Shown here piece after piece: positions 50,623 through 59,359 of a DNA stretch of 64,000 nucleotides (position 1 is its first letter; each line of letters opens with the position of its first letter). The translations under genes were made by a program, and so were the position numbers. Source of the stretch: Nocardioides abyssi (GTDB lineage: Bacteria > Actinomycetota > Actinomycetes > Propionibacteriales > Nocardioidaceae); the NCBI RefSeq assembly GCF_030412915.1, contig NZ_JAUHJR010000007.1, positions 124,001-188,000 on the forward strand, written 5' to 3'. The notes under the pieces are model-generated. The model saw only the letters and a list, made by a program, of their open reading frames with translations. It was not told where the DNA came from and did not search any database.

Positions 50623-51363
50623 ATGTCGCTCCCGGTCCACCTCGTCCCCGCGCTCGACGGGGTCGTCGTCGGGTCCACCGTGACCGTCGAGGGCGACGAG
50701 GCCCACCACGCCGTGGCCGTGCGCCGGCTGCGGGTGGGGGAGAGCGTCGTGCTGACCGACGGGGCCGGCACCTCGGTCACCGCCGAGGTCGCCTCGACCG
50801 GCAAGCGGGTCTTCACGGCGGTCGCCGCCGACGTACGTCGCGTGGCGGCGCCGGCGCCGGCCGTCGTCGTCGTGCAGGCGCTGCCCAAGGGCGACCGGGG
50901 CGAGCTGGCCGTCGAGGTGCTGACCGAGGTCGGTGTCGCGCGGGTCGTGCCGTGGGCCGCGGCTCGCTCGGTGGCGGTTTGGAAGGGTGAGCGGGCGGCG
51001 AAGTCCCTGGCCAAGTGGCGATCCACCGCCCGCGAGGCGGCCAAGCAGGCCCGGCGCCCGTGGTTCCCCGAGGTCGACGAGCTGGCCTCGACCGCCGACG
51101 TGGTCGCGATGCTCTCCACGGCGTCGCTCGCCGTGGTGCTCCACGAGGAGGCGTCGGTGCCGCTGGCGTCGCTGGCGCTGCCGGCCGACGGTCCGCTCGT
51201 GGTCGTCGTCGGTCCCGAGGGCGGCCTGACCGAGGAGGAGGTCGCGGCGTTCACCGCGGCCGGTGCCTCCTCGGTGCGTCTGGGCGCGGAGGTGCTGCGG
51301 ACCTCGACGGCCGGCGTCGCGGCCGTGGCCGCACTGCTGGCGCGGACCCCGCGCTGGGGCTGA
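50623..51363 (+). CDS. rsmE: 16S rRNA (uracil(1498)-N(3))-methyltransferase
   Basis: 246-aa SPOUT methyltransferase that methylates U1498 of 16S rRNA. The PUA-like N-terminal domain has EGDEAHHAVAVRRLRVGE. The SPOUT knot carries QALPKGDRGELAVEVLTEVG (about residues 85-104), RSTAREAAKQARRPW and the cofactor loop VVVGPEGGLTEEEV (about 194-207) with LGAEVLRTSTA. It starts 11 bp after dnaJ, the usual place in actinobacteria, so it shares the hrcA-dnaJ transcript. Confidence 0.95.
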   Translation: MSLPVHLVPALDGVVVGSTVTVEGDEAHHAVAVRRLRVGESVVLTDGAGTSVTAEVASTGKRVFTAVAADVRRVAAPAPAVVVVQALPKGDRGELAVEVLTEVGVARVVPWAAARSVAVWKGERAAKSLAKWRSTAREAAKQARRPWFPEVDELASTADVVAMLSTASLAVVLHEEASVPLASLALPADGPLVVVVGPEGGLTEEEVAAFTAAGASSVRLGAEVLRTSTAGVAAVAALLARTPRWG

Positions 51364-51426
51364 GCCCTGGGCCGGGCCCCGTTGGGTCTGGCCGCTGGGC
51401 CCGAACGCTCGGCCTGGCTGCCGGCG

Positions 51427-52356
51427 CTACTCGACCGTGATGGTCTTGCTGTCCTCGGTCGGGCCGAAGCCCTCGCCGCCGGAGGGGTCGTCGGTCATCG
51501 CGACGAACGAGTAGGTGCCGGGCTCGAGCCCGGACACGTCGACCTCGCTGGCCCACGGGTAGAGCTTGTCCATCCAGCCCTCCGCGGTCGCGAACCCGTC
51601 CAGGACGACCTTGCCGCCCTCGTCGCGGACCTCCCACGGCACGGTGGCCTCGAACGACGACGCGACGCCCGCGGCGGTGAAGGTGTCGGCGACCGTCTCG
51701 CCCTGCTCCGGCCCGCTGATGCTCACCAGCGCGAGCACCTCCAGCGGGGCGGCCTGGGTCAGGTCGCCCTCCGTGCCGAAGAGCGGGACCGGGGCGCCGT
51801 CGACGTCGACGACCCGCACCGGCAGCCGCTCCTGCGCGACGCCCTGCAGGGTGTAGACGAGCTGCTGGGCGGCGATGCGCGCCTCGGCGGCGGTCAGGTC
51901 GCCGCGCTCGGACCAGGCCGCGCCGTCGACGGTGACCACGATGGCGTCATCCTGCGGCTCGACGCCGACGATGCCGCCGGGGTTCTCCGGCCACAGCGAG
52001 CGGTAGTCGGGGTCGACCGCGTCGCCGTACGCCGTGAGGGCTGCGGCGGCGCTGAAGTGGTCGCCGCCGACGCGGCGGAACTCGCGGTAGAGCCGGACGC
52101 CCTGCGGGGTGTCACCGGCGAAGTAGACCGGCACGGTCGTCTCCCCGCCGCCCTGCGACGGTTCGCTCGTCGCGGTCGGGTCGCTGGCGCTCGGCTCGTC
52201 GCTCGGGGTGCTGCTGGCGGTGGGGGAGCTCGTGCTGCCCGCGGGTGCCGGGTCGTCGGCGGAGGTGTCGTCCTCCCCGCAGGCGGCGAGCGTCAGCGCG
52301 AGGGTGGAGGCGGTCAGCAGGGCGGAGATCCGCAGGCGAGCGTCCATGGGGCCCAT
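51427..52356 (-). CDS. lipoprotein with GerMN and Gmad2-like domains
   Basis: 309 aa. A signal peptide ends in the lipobox LTLAACG (about residue 26), followed by a long Ser/Thr/Pro-rich linker. The middle (TVPVYFAGDTPQGVRLYREF to about residue 195) looks like a GerMN domain, and the C-terminal ~95 residues (LVSISGPEQGETVADTFTAA and later LEPGTYSFVAMTDDPSGGEG) like a Gmad2 immunoglobulin-like domain. These pairs occur in spore-coat or cell-envelope lipoproteins, where the function is poorly known. Starts at 52356 and 52347 (MDARLRIS) are both possible. It diverges from the HIT gene. Confidence 0.87.
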   Translation of the reverse strand: MGPMDARLRISALLTASTLALTLAACGEDDTSADDPAPAGSTSSPTASSTPSDEPSASDPTATSEPSQGGGETTVPVYFAGDTPQGVRLYREFRRVGGDHFSAAAALTAYGDAVDPDYRSLWPENPGGIVGVEPQDDAIVVTVDGAAWSERGDLTAAEARIAAQQLVYTLQGVAQERLPVRVVDVDGAPVPLFGTEGDLTQAAPLEVLALVSISGPEQGETVADTFTAAGVASSFEATVPWEVRDEGGKVVLDGFATAEGWMDKLYPWASEVDVSGLEPGTYSFVAMTDDPSGGEGFGPTEDSKTITVE

Positions 52357-52405
52357 CCTCCCGGGTCGGGGCGTCGATGCAGGTGAGACGCGCGCGGGGC
52401 GGCGC

Positions 52406-52411
52406 TAGGTT
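52406..52411 (+). promoter_or_regulatory. -10 element for the HIT gene (leaderless)
   Basis: TAGGTT is followed by 6 nt and the ATG at 52418. No Shine-Dalgarno sequence lies between. Confidence 0.55.
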
Positions 52412-52417
52412 GCGTGC

Positions 52418-52762
52418 ATGAGGAACGCGGACTGCTTGTTCTGCAAGATCGTCGCCGAGGAGGTGCCGGCCGAGGTCGTGCACGTCACCGAGCGGACCGT
52501 CGCCTTCCGCGACATCAACCCCCAGGCGCCGACGCACGTGCTCGTCGTGCCGCGCGACCACTACGCGAACGCCGCCGAGCTCGCTGCGGGCGACCCGGTC
52601 GCCTCGGCCGAGCTGGTGACGGCCGCCGCCGCGATCGCGACCGCCGAGGGGCACGAGGACTACCGGTTGGTCTTCAACACCGGCGCCGGCGTGGGACAGA
52701 CCGTCTTCCACACCCACCTGCACGTGCTCGCCGGGCGCTCGATGACCTGGCCTCCGGGCTGA
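52418..52762 (+). CDS. HIT family nucleotide-binding protein
   Basis: 114-aa histidine-triad protein of the Hint group, a nucleotidyl hydrolase acting on AMP-lysine or similar phosphoramidates. Family blocks DCLFCKIVAEEVPAEVVH at the start, FRDINPQAPTHVLVVPRDHY, and the catalytic triad in VFHTHLHVLAGR (about residues 96-107) are intact. The N-terminal CxxC may bind zinc. Its place between rsmE and phoH is the standard actinobacterial order, here widened by a lipoprotein gene and a PKD/DUF6318 pair. Confidence 0.96.
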   Translation: MRNADCLFCKIVAEEVPAEVVHVTERTVAFRDINPQAPTHVLVVPRDHYANAAELAAGDPVASAELVTAAAAIATAEGHEDYRLVFNTGAGVGQTVFHTHLHVLAGRSMTWPPG

Positions 52763-52868
52763 GCTCCGCTTTCCGTCCCGCCACGACCCCCGGACGTACC
52801 AAACCCCCCTCCGCGCGTTCCGACCTGCCTCGCGACCCGGCGGCGGCCGGTTGGGTACGTCCGCCGGT

Positions 52869-53621
52869 TCAGCGGTGGCCGACGAGCGTCGGCGTGGCGG
52901 TCAGGACCCGCAGGCCGACGGACGGTCCCGGGATGGTGACGGTGCCGGTGACGGGTCGCCACGGTCCGCCGTCGACGCTGAACTCCGCGCTGTAGGTGGT
53001 GTCGACGCTGGGGCTGACGCGGCCGGCCTTGCGGTAGTCGTGGGTGACGTCGAGGGCGGGGTAGGGCGCGCCGGGGTCGCTGGTGGTCGTGGTGGTGCCG
53101 TCGCCGAAGTGCCAGGTGTAGCCGGTCGCGGTGATGCGCAGGTCGACCTGGCGGCCGAGGAGCGTGACGCTGCGGGTGAGGTCGCCCTGGTCGGTGTAGA
53201 AGTTGGTGGCTAAGTTGACCAGGGTGCGGCCGTCGGGTGGTTGGACCTGCAGCTGTGCCGGTGGTAGGGGGAGGCGGCGGAACGCTGCTGCGACCATCCC
53301 GGGTGTCACTTGTGGTGCCACAAGGTCGGGTTCATCCGCGAGCTCGTTGCAGTAGCTGAGTGGGTCGGCGCCGACGCTGATGGCTGTTCGCACGCAGATT
53401 GCGTCCCAGTCAGAGTCGCGAATTCCCGTTGTCGTCGCGTGCGCGTCGCCGGCTTCGGCGGACCCACTGCTGGTTGTTCCGTCGCACCGGTACTGCCAGC
53501 TGATCCGAATGGCGCCGTTGATCATCTCTTCCGACCTGACCCACGAGCAGGCGGCCTCCGCTCGCGCAGGAGCCATGACGATGGCGAGGGAAGCGATGAG
53601 CCCGGTTATCAGCCACCTCAT
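52869..53621 (-). CDS. exported protein with a PKD-like domain
   Basis: 250 aa. MRWLITGLIASLAIVMAPAR with a following AEAACSW is a clear Sec signal peptide. The mature protein has four early cysteines and a PKD-like beta-sandwich near the C-terminus (YTWHFGDGTTTTTSDPG, then the strand FSVDGGPWRPVTGTVTIPGP). PKD domains usually mediate adhesion or surface display. The ATG at 53621 overlaps the DUF6318 gene stop by one base (TGATG), so the two are coupled. Codon use is less GC-biased than its neighbours between about 53200 and 53621, suggesting transfer. The specific function is unknown. Confidence 0.8.
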   Translation of the reverse strand: MRWLITGLIASLAIVMAPARAEAACSWVRSEEMINGAIRISWQYRCDGTTSSGSAEAGDAHATTTGIRDSDWDAICVRTAISVGADPLSYCNELADEPDLVAPQVTPGMVAAAFRRLPLPPAQLQVQPPDGRTLVNLATNFYTDQGDLTRSVTLLGRQVDLRITATGYTWHFGDGTTTTTSDPGAPYPALDVTHDYRKAGRVSPSVDTTYSAEFSVDGGPWRPVTGTVTIPGPSVGLRVLTATPTLVGHR

Positions 53622-54151
53622 CAGAGGAATCCGATAAATGCGACCGCCCATTGCTCTCCGTCTCGGCGGACCTTGAACTTGATGATGCGCTTGTCCTCGT
53701 CGTAGGTGACTGGCTTCTCGCCGCGGGCATTGACCGTCTTGCCACCCGTGATCGTCACTGCTGTGTCGATGACAGCAGCCGACTGGCCCTGGCGGGTCAC
53801 CTTGGACTTGTCGATGCGCCAGCCGTCGGTCTCGAAGTATCCGCCGGCTTCGTGCACCCGTTCGATCGGGTCGATGAGTCCGTCGCACGAGTGGCAGTCC
53901 GGCGTGCTCAAAACGCGTACGGAGGTGGTGTCACCCGTTGCCAGTGCTTCGTTCTGCGCCGCGATCCATGCCTCCACTGCTGCGCTCGGGTCACTGCCCT
54001 CGCTGACGGGGTCGCCTGATGGAGGTGCTGATCCCGACGAACTCGGCGCTGACGTTTCCGGAGCGACCTTCGGCTTCGGGTCGTCGGAGGAGCAGGCGGA
54101 GAGCGCGAGGGTGGCGACGAGGGCCAGGGCGCCGAGGTTCCGCAGGGGCAT
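53621..54151 (-). CDS. DUF6318-like lipoprotein
   Basis: 176 aa. The signal peptide MPLRNLGALALVATLALSAC ends in a lipobox LSAC, followed by a Ser/Pro linker. The mature domain opens SAAVEAWIAAQNEALATGDT with a C-x-x-C in PDCHSCDGLIDPIERVHEAG, the pattern I associate with DUF6318 lipoproteins, and ends in a NTF2-like or cystatin-like strand set (RIIKFKVRRDGEQWAVAFIG). GGAAGGA precedes the ATG at 54151. Like the PKD gene it overlaps, it uses more A/T-ending codons than the backbone. The pair probably forms a two-protein surface module (inference). The upstream spacer 54152-54442 holds no other feature I can support. Confidence 0.78.
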   Translation of the reverse strand: MPLRNLGALALVATLALSACSSDDPKPKVAPETSAPSSSGSAPPSGDPVSEGSDPSAAVEAWIAAQNEALATGDTTSVRVLSTPDCHSCDGLIDPIERVHEAGGYFETDGWRIDKSKVTRQGQSAAVIDTAVTITGGKTVNARGEKPVTYDEDKRIIKFKVRRDGEQWAVAFIGFL

Positions 54152-54442
54152 GGTGTGGTCCTTCCCGAGACAGCAGCACCCAGACCGAGGCGCCGTTACG
54201 GACGATAACCACGTCCGGCGGCCGAGGACACCGCCCGACGTCACCCTGTGGACAGCGACCGGGCGCAGGAGACGACCCGCGTCACGGCGGCCTCAGGAGT
54301 CCCAGCACCGCGTCGACAACCCAGCAATTGCGCGGTTGTGGCGGGTCGGACCGGGTCGGGCGCTGAACGGGCGCAATTGAACGATCGTTGACGCGCGACC
54401 CATCCCCGAGCGACTGCCCAGCCCAGCCCGTCCAGCCCGGCC

Positions 54443-54715
54443 TCAGAACAGCTCGAGCACCCGCAGCCCGGCGAAGAGGACAGGCAGCCCGAAGACGACG
54501 AGCATCACCCAGGCGGTGATCCGGTGGCGGCGCTGCGAGGAGTCGAGGCGGGCGGCGAAGTCGAGGAGCGCGCCGTCGGGGACGTGGGCGGTGAGGCCCA
54601 TGCGGCGGGCGTCGGGAGGGAGGTGCTGGCCGGCGTACCAGAAGGGCTCGGTGTCGTCGTCGTGGTCGTCGGGGTCCTCGACGGGATCACACGGGTCGAC
54701 GGGAACACTGGGCAC
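54443..54715 (-). CDS. small membrane protein, hypothetical
   Basis: 90 aa with a polar, acidic N-terminus (VEDPDDHDDDTEPFWYAGQH) and one C-terminal membrane helix, ITAWVMLVVFGLPVLFAGL. Family not recognised; actinobacteria often carry such a gene divergent from phoH. The GTG at 54715 is chosen because TAGCGT lies 7 nt upstream; longer forms would run through the phoH promoter. Downstream of its stop, GGGCTGG is repeated several times (54412-54442 read on the minus strand). Confidence 0.68.
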   Translation of the reverse strand: MPSVPVDPCDPVEDPDDHDDDTEPFWYAGQHLPPDARRMGLTAHVPDGALLDFAARLDSSQRRHRITAWVMLVVFGLPVLFAGLRVLELF

Positions 54716-54722
54716 ATCACCG

Positions 54723-54728
54723 ACGCTA
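54723..54728 (-). promoter_or_regulatory. -10 element for the small membrane protein gene (leaderless)
   Basis: On the minus strand TAGCGT is followed by 7 nt and GTG at 54715. Confidence 0.5.
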
Positions 54729-54772
54729 CGCCGGTGCAGCACAAGTCGCTGGGGCGCACGGAGGCGCTCCCG

Positions 54773-54778
54773 TAGCAT
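54773..54778 (+). promoter_or_regulatory. -10 element for phoH
   Basis: TAGCAT about 46 nt upstream of the phoH ATG would give a short leader of about 40 nt. No clear -35 is seen. It is divergent from the small membrane protein promoter 45 bp away. Confidence 0.45.
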
Positions 54779-54824
54779 GGACAGGCACCCATCGTCGACG
54801 AAAGGCCGCCCGGACCGGGCATCC

Positions 54825-55850
54825 ATGACTGACAGCCAGACCTCTTCCACGCGGCACACCGTCGTGGTCCCGAACAGCATCAACATGGTGAGCCTGCTGG
54901 GGCCGGGCGACGAGCACCTCGGGCTCATCGAGCAGGCCTTCGACGCGGACGTCCACGTCCGCGGCAACCGGATCACCCTGTACGGCGAGCCGGGGGAGAT
55001 CGCCCTCGCCGAGCGGCTGCTCGACGAGCTGGTGACGATCATCCGCACCGGCCAGGGCGTGACCGGCGAGACCGTCGAGCGCGTGCTCGCGATGCTCCGC
55101 GCCGAGACCACCGAGCGCCCCGCCGACGTGCTGAGCCTGAACATCCTCAGCAACCGCGGCCGGTCGATCCGGCCGAAGACGCTGAACCAGAAGCGGTACG
55201 TCGACTCCATCGACAAGCACACCGTCACGTTCGGCATCGGCCCCGCGGGCACGGGCAAGACCTACCTCGCGATGGCCAAGGCCGTGCAGGCGCTGCAGAG
55301 CAAGAACGTCAACCGGATCATCCTGACGCGCCCGGCCGTCGAGGCCGGCGAGCACCTCGGCTTCCTGCCCGGCACGCTCAGCGAGAAGATCGACCCGTAC
55401 CTGCGCCCGCTCTACGACGCGCTGCACGACATGATCGACCCCGAGTCGATCCCGAAGTTGATGGCCGCCGGCACCATCGAGGTGGCGCCGCTGGCGTACA
55501 TGCGCGGCCGCACGCTCAACGACTCCTTCATCATCCTCGACGAGGCGCAGAACACCACGCCCGAGCAGATGAAGATGTTCCTGACCCGCCTCGGCTTCGG
55601 CTCGAAGATCGTCGTCACCGGCGACATCACCCAGACCGACCTGCCGGGCGGGGTGAAGTCGGGCCTGCGGATCGTCGAGGGGATCCTCGACGGCGTGGAG
55701 GACATCGCGTTCAACCGCCTGACCAGCACCGACGTGGTCCGGCACCGCCTGGTCGGCAAGATCGTGGCGGCGTACGACGAGTTCGACGCCGAGCGCGAGC
55801 GGGTCGACCTCCAGCGCAGCGAGCGCGCGGCGAAGGACGCGAGCCGGTGA
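54825..55850 (+). CDS. phoH: PhoH family ATPase
   Basis: 341-aa PhoH-like (PhoL/YbeZ-type) ATPase linked to RNA metabolism. An N-terminal KH-like region (LIEQAFDADVHVRGNRITLY) precedes the ATPase core with Walker A GIGPAGTGKTYLAMA (about residues 138-152), PAVEAGEHLGFLPGTLSEKI, and Walker B FIILDEAQNTTPEQMK near 234. It overlaps ybeY by GTGA. The phoH-ybeY pair is conserved and acts with ribosome maturation (family knowledge). Its promoter lies within the start of the divergent small gene's upstream region. Confidence 0.95.
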   Translation: MTDSQTSSTRHTVVVPNSINMVSLLGPGDEHLGLIEQAFDADVHVRGNRITLYGEPGEIALAERLLDELVTIIRTGQGVTGETVERVLAMLRAETTERPADVLSLNILSNRGRSIRPKTLNQKRYVDSIDKHTVTFGIGPAGTGKTYLAMAKAVQALQSKNVNRIILTRPAVEAGEHLGFLPGTLSEKIDPYLRPLYDALHDMIDPESIPKLMAAGTIEVAPLAYMRGRTLNDSFIILDEAQNTTPEQMKMFLTRLGFGSKIVVTGDITQTDLPGGVKSGLRIVEGILDGVEDIAFNRLTSTDVVRHRLVGKIVAAYDEFDAERERVDLQRSERAAKDASR

Positions 55851-56296
55851 GCATCGAGGTCCTCGACGAGTCCGGCCACGCCCTCGACGTGCGGTGGCTG
55901 GCCGACCTGAGCCGGTTCGTGATGGACCGGATGCGCGTCCACCCGATGGCCGAGCTGTGCATCAAGGCCGTGGACGAGGCCACCATCGCCGAGCTCAACG
56001 AGCAGTGGATGGACAAGGAGGGCCCGACCGACGTGCTGGCCTTCCCCATGGACGAGCTGCGCCCGGGCCTGGTCGACGAGGAGCCCGAGGAGGGCGTCCT
56101 CGGTGACCTCGTGCTCTGTCCCGAGATCGCCGCCAGGCAGGGCGAGACCGCCGGCCACGGCAAGGACGCCGAGATCGAGCTGCTCACCGTGCACGGCATC
56201 CTGCACCTCCTCGGCTACGACCACGCCGAGCCGGAGGAGCACAAGGAGATGTTCGGCCTGCAGGACGAGATCCTGAAGGAGTGGCGCACCCGGTGA
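55847..56296 (+). CDS. ybeY: rRNA maturation endoribonuclease YbeY
   Basis: 149-aa zinc metalloprotein required for 16S rRNA 3'-end processing and 70S quality control. The zinc motif H-G-x-L-H-L-x-G-Y-D-H appears as HGILHLLGYDH (about residues 116-126), with the upstream block KEGPTDVLAFPMDELRPG and DLVLCPEIAA. GTG at 55847 overlaps phoH (GTGA) and its stop overlaps the next gene, so translation is coupled through the operon. Confidence 0.97.
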   Translation: MSIEVLDESGHALDVRWLADLSRFVMDRMRVHPMAELCIKAVDEATIAELNEQWMDKEGPTDVLAFPMDELRPGLVDEEPEEGVLGDLVLCPEIAARQGETAGHGKDAEIELLTVHGILHLLGYDHAEPEEHKEMFGLQDEILKEWRTR

Positions 56297-57606
56297 CCGC
56301 CGGGGACGTGGGGCTGCTGGTCACGGCAGCCGCACTCGTCGTGCTCGCGGGCCTCTTCAGCGCCGTCGACGCCGGCATCGGGGCCTTCTCCCGCGCCCGC
56401 GCCGAGGAGCTGGTGGGGGAGGAGCGGGCCGGCGCCAAGAAGCTGGTCGCGCTCCTCGACGAGCCGGTGCGCTTCCTCAACACCGCGCTCTTCCTGCGGC
56501 TGCTGTGCGAGGTCGCCGCGATCGTGCTGGTGACCCTGCAGATCGACGAGGGCGTCGACGGCGCCTGGTGGGCCAGCGTGCTGCTGACCATCGCGATCAT
56601 GCTGGTGGTCAGCTTCGTCGTCATCGGGGTCGCGCCGCGGACCCTCGGCCGGCAGCACTCCGAGACCGTCGCGCTCTACTCCGCCGGGCCCCTGATGGCG
56701 CTCAGCAAGGTGCTCGGCCCGCTGCCGCGGCTGCTCATCGTCGTCGGCAACGCGCTGACCCCGGGCAAGGGCTTCCGCGAGGGCCCGTTCTCCACCGAGA
56801 CCGAGTTGCGCGAGCTGGTCGACCTCGCCGAGGCCTCCGCGGTCATCGAGTCCGGCGAGCGCCGGATGATCCACTCGGTCTTCGAGCTCGGCGACACCAC
56901 CGCCCGCGAGGTGATGGTCCCGCGCAACGACGTGGTCTACGTCGAGCGCCACAAGAACCTGCGGCAGACCATGTCGCTCTTCCTGCGCTCGGGCTTCTCC
57001 CGCGTGCCGGTCATCGAGGACAACCTCGACACGATCCTCGGCTTCGCCTACCTCAAGGACGTCGTGCGACGTGACTTCGAGGCGCCCGAGGTGGAGCTGA
57101 CCCAGCGCATCGACGAGGTGATGCGCCCGGCGACGTACGTCCCGGAGTCCAAGCCCGTCGACGCGCTGCTCTCGGAGATGCAGGCCAACCGGCAGCACAT
57201 CGCGGTCGTCGTCGACGAGTACGGCGGCACCGCCGGCATCATCACCATCGAGGACCTGCTCGAGGAGATCGTCGGCGAGATCACCGACGAGTACGACGAG
57301 GAGCAGGTCGACTCCGAGCGTCTCCAGGACGAGGAGGGTCAGCCGGAGGGCTGGCGCGTGTCGTCCCGCTTCCCGGTCGACGACCTCGACGAGCTCTTCG
57401 GCTTCGACGTCGAGGAGGAGGACGTCGACAGCGTCGGCGGCCTCATGGCCAAGCACCTCGGCCGCGTGCCGATCCCCGGCTCGGTGGTGAAGGCCCACGG
57501 CCTGCGCTTCGAGGCGGAGGGGCCCGCAGGCCGGCGCAACAAGGTGGCCACGGTGCGGATCGCCCCCGTGGGCCCCGATGACGACGACAGCCAGGAGGAC
57601 GAATGA
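56293..57606 (+). CDS. CNNM/CorC-type hemolysin family membrane protein
   Basis: 437-aa protein of the CNNM-CBS-CorC architecture, homologous to magnesium/cobalt efflux-related proteins. An N-terminal DUF21/CNNM domain of three or four helices ([40 protein letters not shown]) is followed by paired CBS domains ([30 protein letters not shown]) with [20 protein letters not shown], and a CorC_HlyC domain ([19 protein letters not shown]). GTG at 56293 overlaps the ybeY stop; GTG at 56281 is four codons longer. It is the third gene of the phoH operon, as in most actinobacteria. Confidence 0.95.
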   Translation: MTAGDVGLLVTAAALVVLAGLFSAVDAGIGAFSRARAEELVGEERAGAKKLVALLDEPVRFLNTALFLRLLCEVAAIVLVTLQIDEGVDGAWWASVLLTIAIMLVVSFVVIGVAPRTLGRQHSETVALYSAGPLMALSKVLGPLPRLLIVVGNALTPGKGFREGPFSTETELRELVDLAEASAVIESGERRMIHSVFELGDTTAREVMVPRNDVVYVERHKNLRQTMSLFLRSGFSRVPVIEDNLDTILGFAYLKDVVRRDFEAPEVELTQRIDEVMRPATYVPESKPVDALLSEMQANRQHIAVVVDEYGGTAGIITIEDLLEEIVGEITDEYDEEQVDSERLQDEEGQPEGWRVSSRFPVDDLDELFGFDVEEEDVDSVGGLMAKHLGRVPIPGSVVKAHGLRFEAEGPAGRRNKVATVRIAPVGPDDDDSQEDE

Positions 57607-57947
57607 GCAGCGAGCTCAGCGCCGAGGACCGCAAGCTGGTCACCCTCGCCCGGGCGACCCGGGCGCGCACGCGGGCGGCGGAGGGCGCCGCCGTGCGCGA
57701 CGCCGACGGCCGGACGTACGCCGCCGCGACGGTCGACCTGCCGACCCTGCAGGTCTCCGCGCTCGGCGTGTGCGTCGCGATGGCGGTCGCGTCCGGCGCG
57801 ACCGGCCTCGAGGCCGCGGTCGTGCTGACCGAGGCCGACGCGCTGCGCGACGCCGACCTGGCCGCCCTGCACGACCTCGCGGGCGCGGGGGTGGTCGTCC
57901 ACCGGGGCGACCCGCGGGGCACGATCGAGGCGTCCGTCACCACCTGA
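57603..57947 (+). CDS. degenerate cytidine deaminase-like protein
   Basis: 114 aa. It follows the length and layout of cytidine deaminase (AAVRDADGRTYAAATVDLP, then a helix VSALGVCVAMAVASGATGLE), but the zinc ligands are missing: the C-A-E position reads ALGVC, and the P-C-x-x-C motif is absent. It therefore cannot be a normal deaminase. The same degenerate protein is commonly found between the CorC-like gene and era in actinobacteria, so it is conserved rather than decaying (from memory, not checked). The ATG overlaps the preceding stop by 4 bp. Confidence 0.85.
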   Translation: MSSELSAEDRKLVTLARATRARTRAAEGAAVRDADGRTYAAATVDLPTLQVSALGVCVAMAVASGATGLEAAVVLTEADALRDADLAALHDLAGAGVVVHRGDPRGTIEASVTT

Positions 57948-57990
57948 CGCCGACCGGGGAACCCCTTCGCGCGGTCGGCGCCGACGGGAG

Positions 57991-57996
57991 TAACTT
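57991..57996 (+). promoter_or_regulatory. -10 element for the FAD oxidoreductase gene (leaderless)
   Basis: TAACTT is followed by 7 nt and the GTG at 58004. It begins a transcription unit inserted between the CDA-like gene and era. Confidence 0.5.
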
Positions 57997-58003
57997 GTTG
58001 TCC

Positions 58004-59359
58004 GTGACAACCACCGGGCCCTGGGAGCGGCACGGACAGGCGGTCGCGCGGTTGCAGGCGTCGTACGCCGCGATCCCGCCGGGCGCGCCGGTCCGGCTGG
58101 CCAAGCAGACCTCGAACCTCTTCCGTCCGCGCGCGGCCGCGACCGGTCCGGGCCTCGACGTCAGCGGCCTGACCGGCGTCATCGAGGTCGACCCCGTCGC
58201 ACGGACCGCCGAGGTGCAGGGCATGTGCACCTACGAGGACCTCGTCGACGCGACGCTGCCGCACGGGCTGATGCCCTACGTCGTGCCCCAGCTGCGGACG
58301 ATCACCCTCGGCGGGGCGGTGACCGGCCTCGGTATCGAGTCCACCAGCTTCCGCAACGGGCTGCCGCACGAGTCGGTGCTGGAGATGGACGTCTTCACCG
58401 GCGCCGGCGAGGTCGTGACGACCCGCCCCGGCGAGGAGCTGTTCGACACCTTCCCCAACTCCTACGGCTCGCTGGGCTACGCCACCCGCCTGCGGATCAG
58501 CCTCGAGCAGGTGCCGTCGTACGTCGCGCTGCGCCACGTCCGCGTCGAGCCGCACCTGCTGGCCCCGACCATCGAGGGGATCGTCGCGACCGGCGAGCTC
58601 GACGGCGTCCGGGTCGACGGCCTGGACGGCACGGCGTTCTCGCCCGACGAGGTCTACCTGACGCTCGCGACCTGGCAGGAGGAGCCGGGGCCGACCAGCG
58701 ACTACACCGGCCAGGACATCTACTACCGCAGCGTCCAGCAGCGCACGACCGACCTGCTGACGACGTACGACTACCTGTGGCGCTGGGACACCGACTGGTT
58801 CTGGTGCTCCGGCGCGTTCGGCGCGCAGCACCCGCTCGCGCGCCGGGTGTGGCCGCGCCGGTGGCGCCGCTCGGACGTCTACCACCGCCTCGTCGCCCTG
58901 GAGCGCCGCCACGGGATCGTCGACCGGCTCGACCGCCGGGCCGGCCGACCGCAGCGCGAGCGGGTGATCCAGGACGTCGAGGTGCCGGTCGAGCGGCTCA
59001 CCGAGTTCCTGACCTGGTTCGACGAGGCCGTCGGCATGCGGCCGGTGTGGCTGTGCCCGCTGGTGGCGAAGGGCGACTGGCCGACGTACCCCCTCGAGCG
59101 CGGCGCGACGTATGTCAACGTCGGCTTCTGGGGCACTGTCCCCGTCGGCGACGACGCACCCGACGCCCCGGCCAACCGCGCCATCGAGGCCAAGGTCCAC
59201 GAGCTCGGCGGCCACAAGTCGCTGTACTCCGAGGCCTTCTACGACCGTGGGACGTTCGACCGGCTCTACGCCGGCGAGCACCTCGCGGCCGTCAAGCAGA
59301 CGTTCGATCCCGACGACAGGCTGACGAGCCTCTACGACAAGGTGGTGAGGAGACGGTGA
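58004..59359 (+). CDS. FAD-binding oxidoreductase, probable 10-methyl fatty acid synthesis (TmsA/BfaA-like)
   Basis: 451-aa flavoprotein of the FAD_binding_4/GlcD-like fold. The FAD-binding half has VDPVARTAEVQGMCTYEDLV, LRTITLGGAVTGLGIESTSF and NSYGSLGYATRLRI; the C-terminal half ends DPDDRLTSLYDKVVRRR. Relatives fused or adjacent to a cyclopropane-synthase-like methyltransferase reduce the methylene intermediate to 10-methyl fatty acids such as tuberculostearic acid. Here that methyltransferase overlaps by GTGA, which supports the role. GTG at 58004 lies 7 nt after a -10 hexamer. Confident on fold, moderate on pathway. Confidence 0.85.
   Translation: MTTTGPWERHGQAVARLQASYAAIPPGAPVRLAKQTSNLFRPRAAATGPGLDVSGLTGVIEVDPVARTAEVQGMCTYEDLVDATLPHGLMPYVVPQLRTITLGGAVTGLGIESTSFRNGLPHESVLEMDVFTGAGEVVTTRPGEELFDTFPNSYGSLGYATRLRISLEQVPSYVALRHVRVEPHLLAPTIEGIVATGELDGVRVDGLDGTAFSPDEVYLTLATWQEEPGPTSDYTGQDIYYRSVQQRTTDLLTTYDYLWRWDTDWFWCSGAFGAQHPLARRVWPRRWRRSDVYHRLVALERRHGIVDRLDRRAGRPQRERVIQDVEVPVERLTEFLTWFDEAVGMRPVWLCPLVAKGDWPTYPLERGATYVNVGFWGTVPVGDDAPDAPANRAIEAKVHELGGHKSLYSEAFYDRGTFDRLYAGEHLAAVKQTFDPDDRLTSLYDKVVRRR

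Noticed and set aside
54152-54442. A gene in the spacer between the DUF6318 and small membrane protein genes
   Set aside because: Short frames there lack coding-like composition, ribosome sites and recognisable residues.
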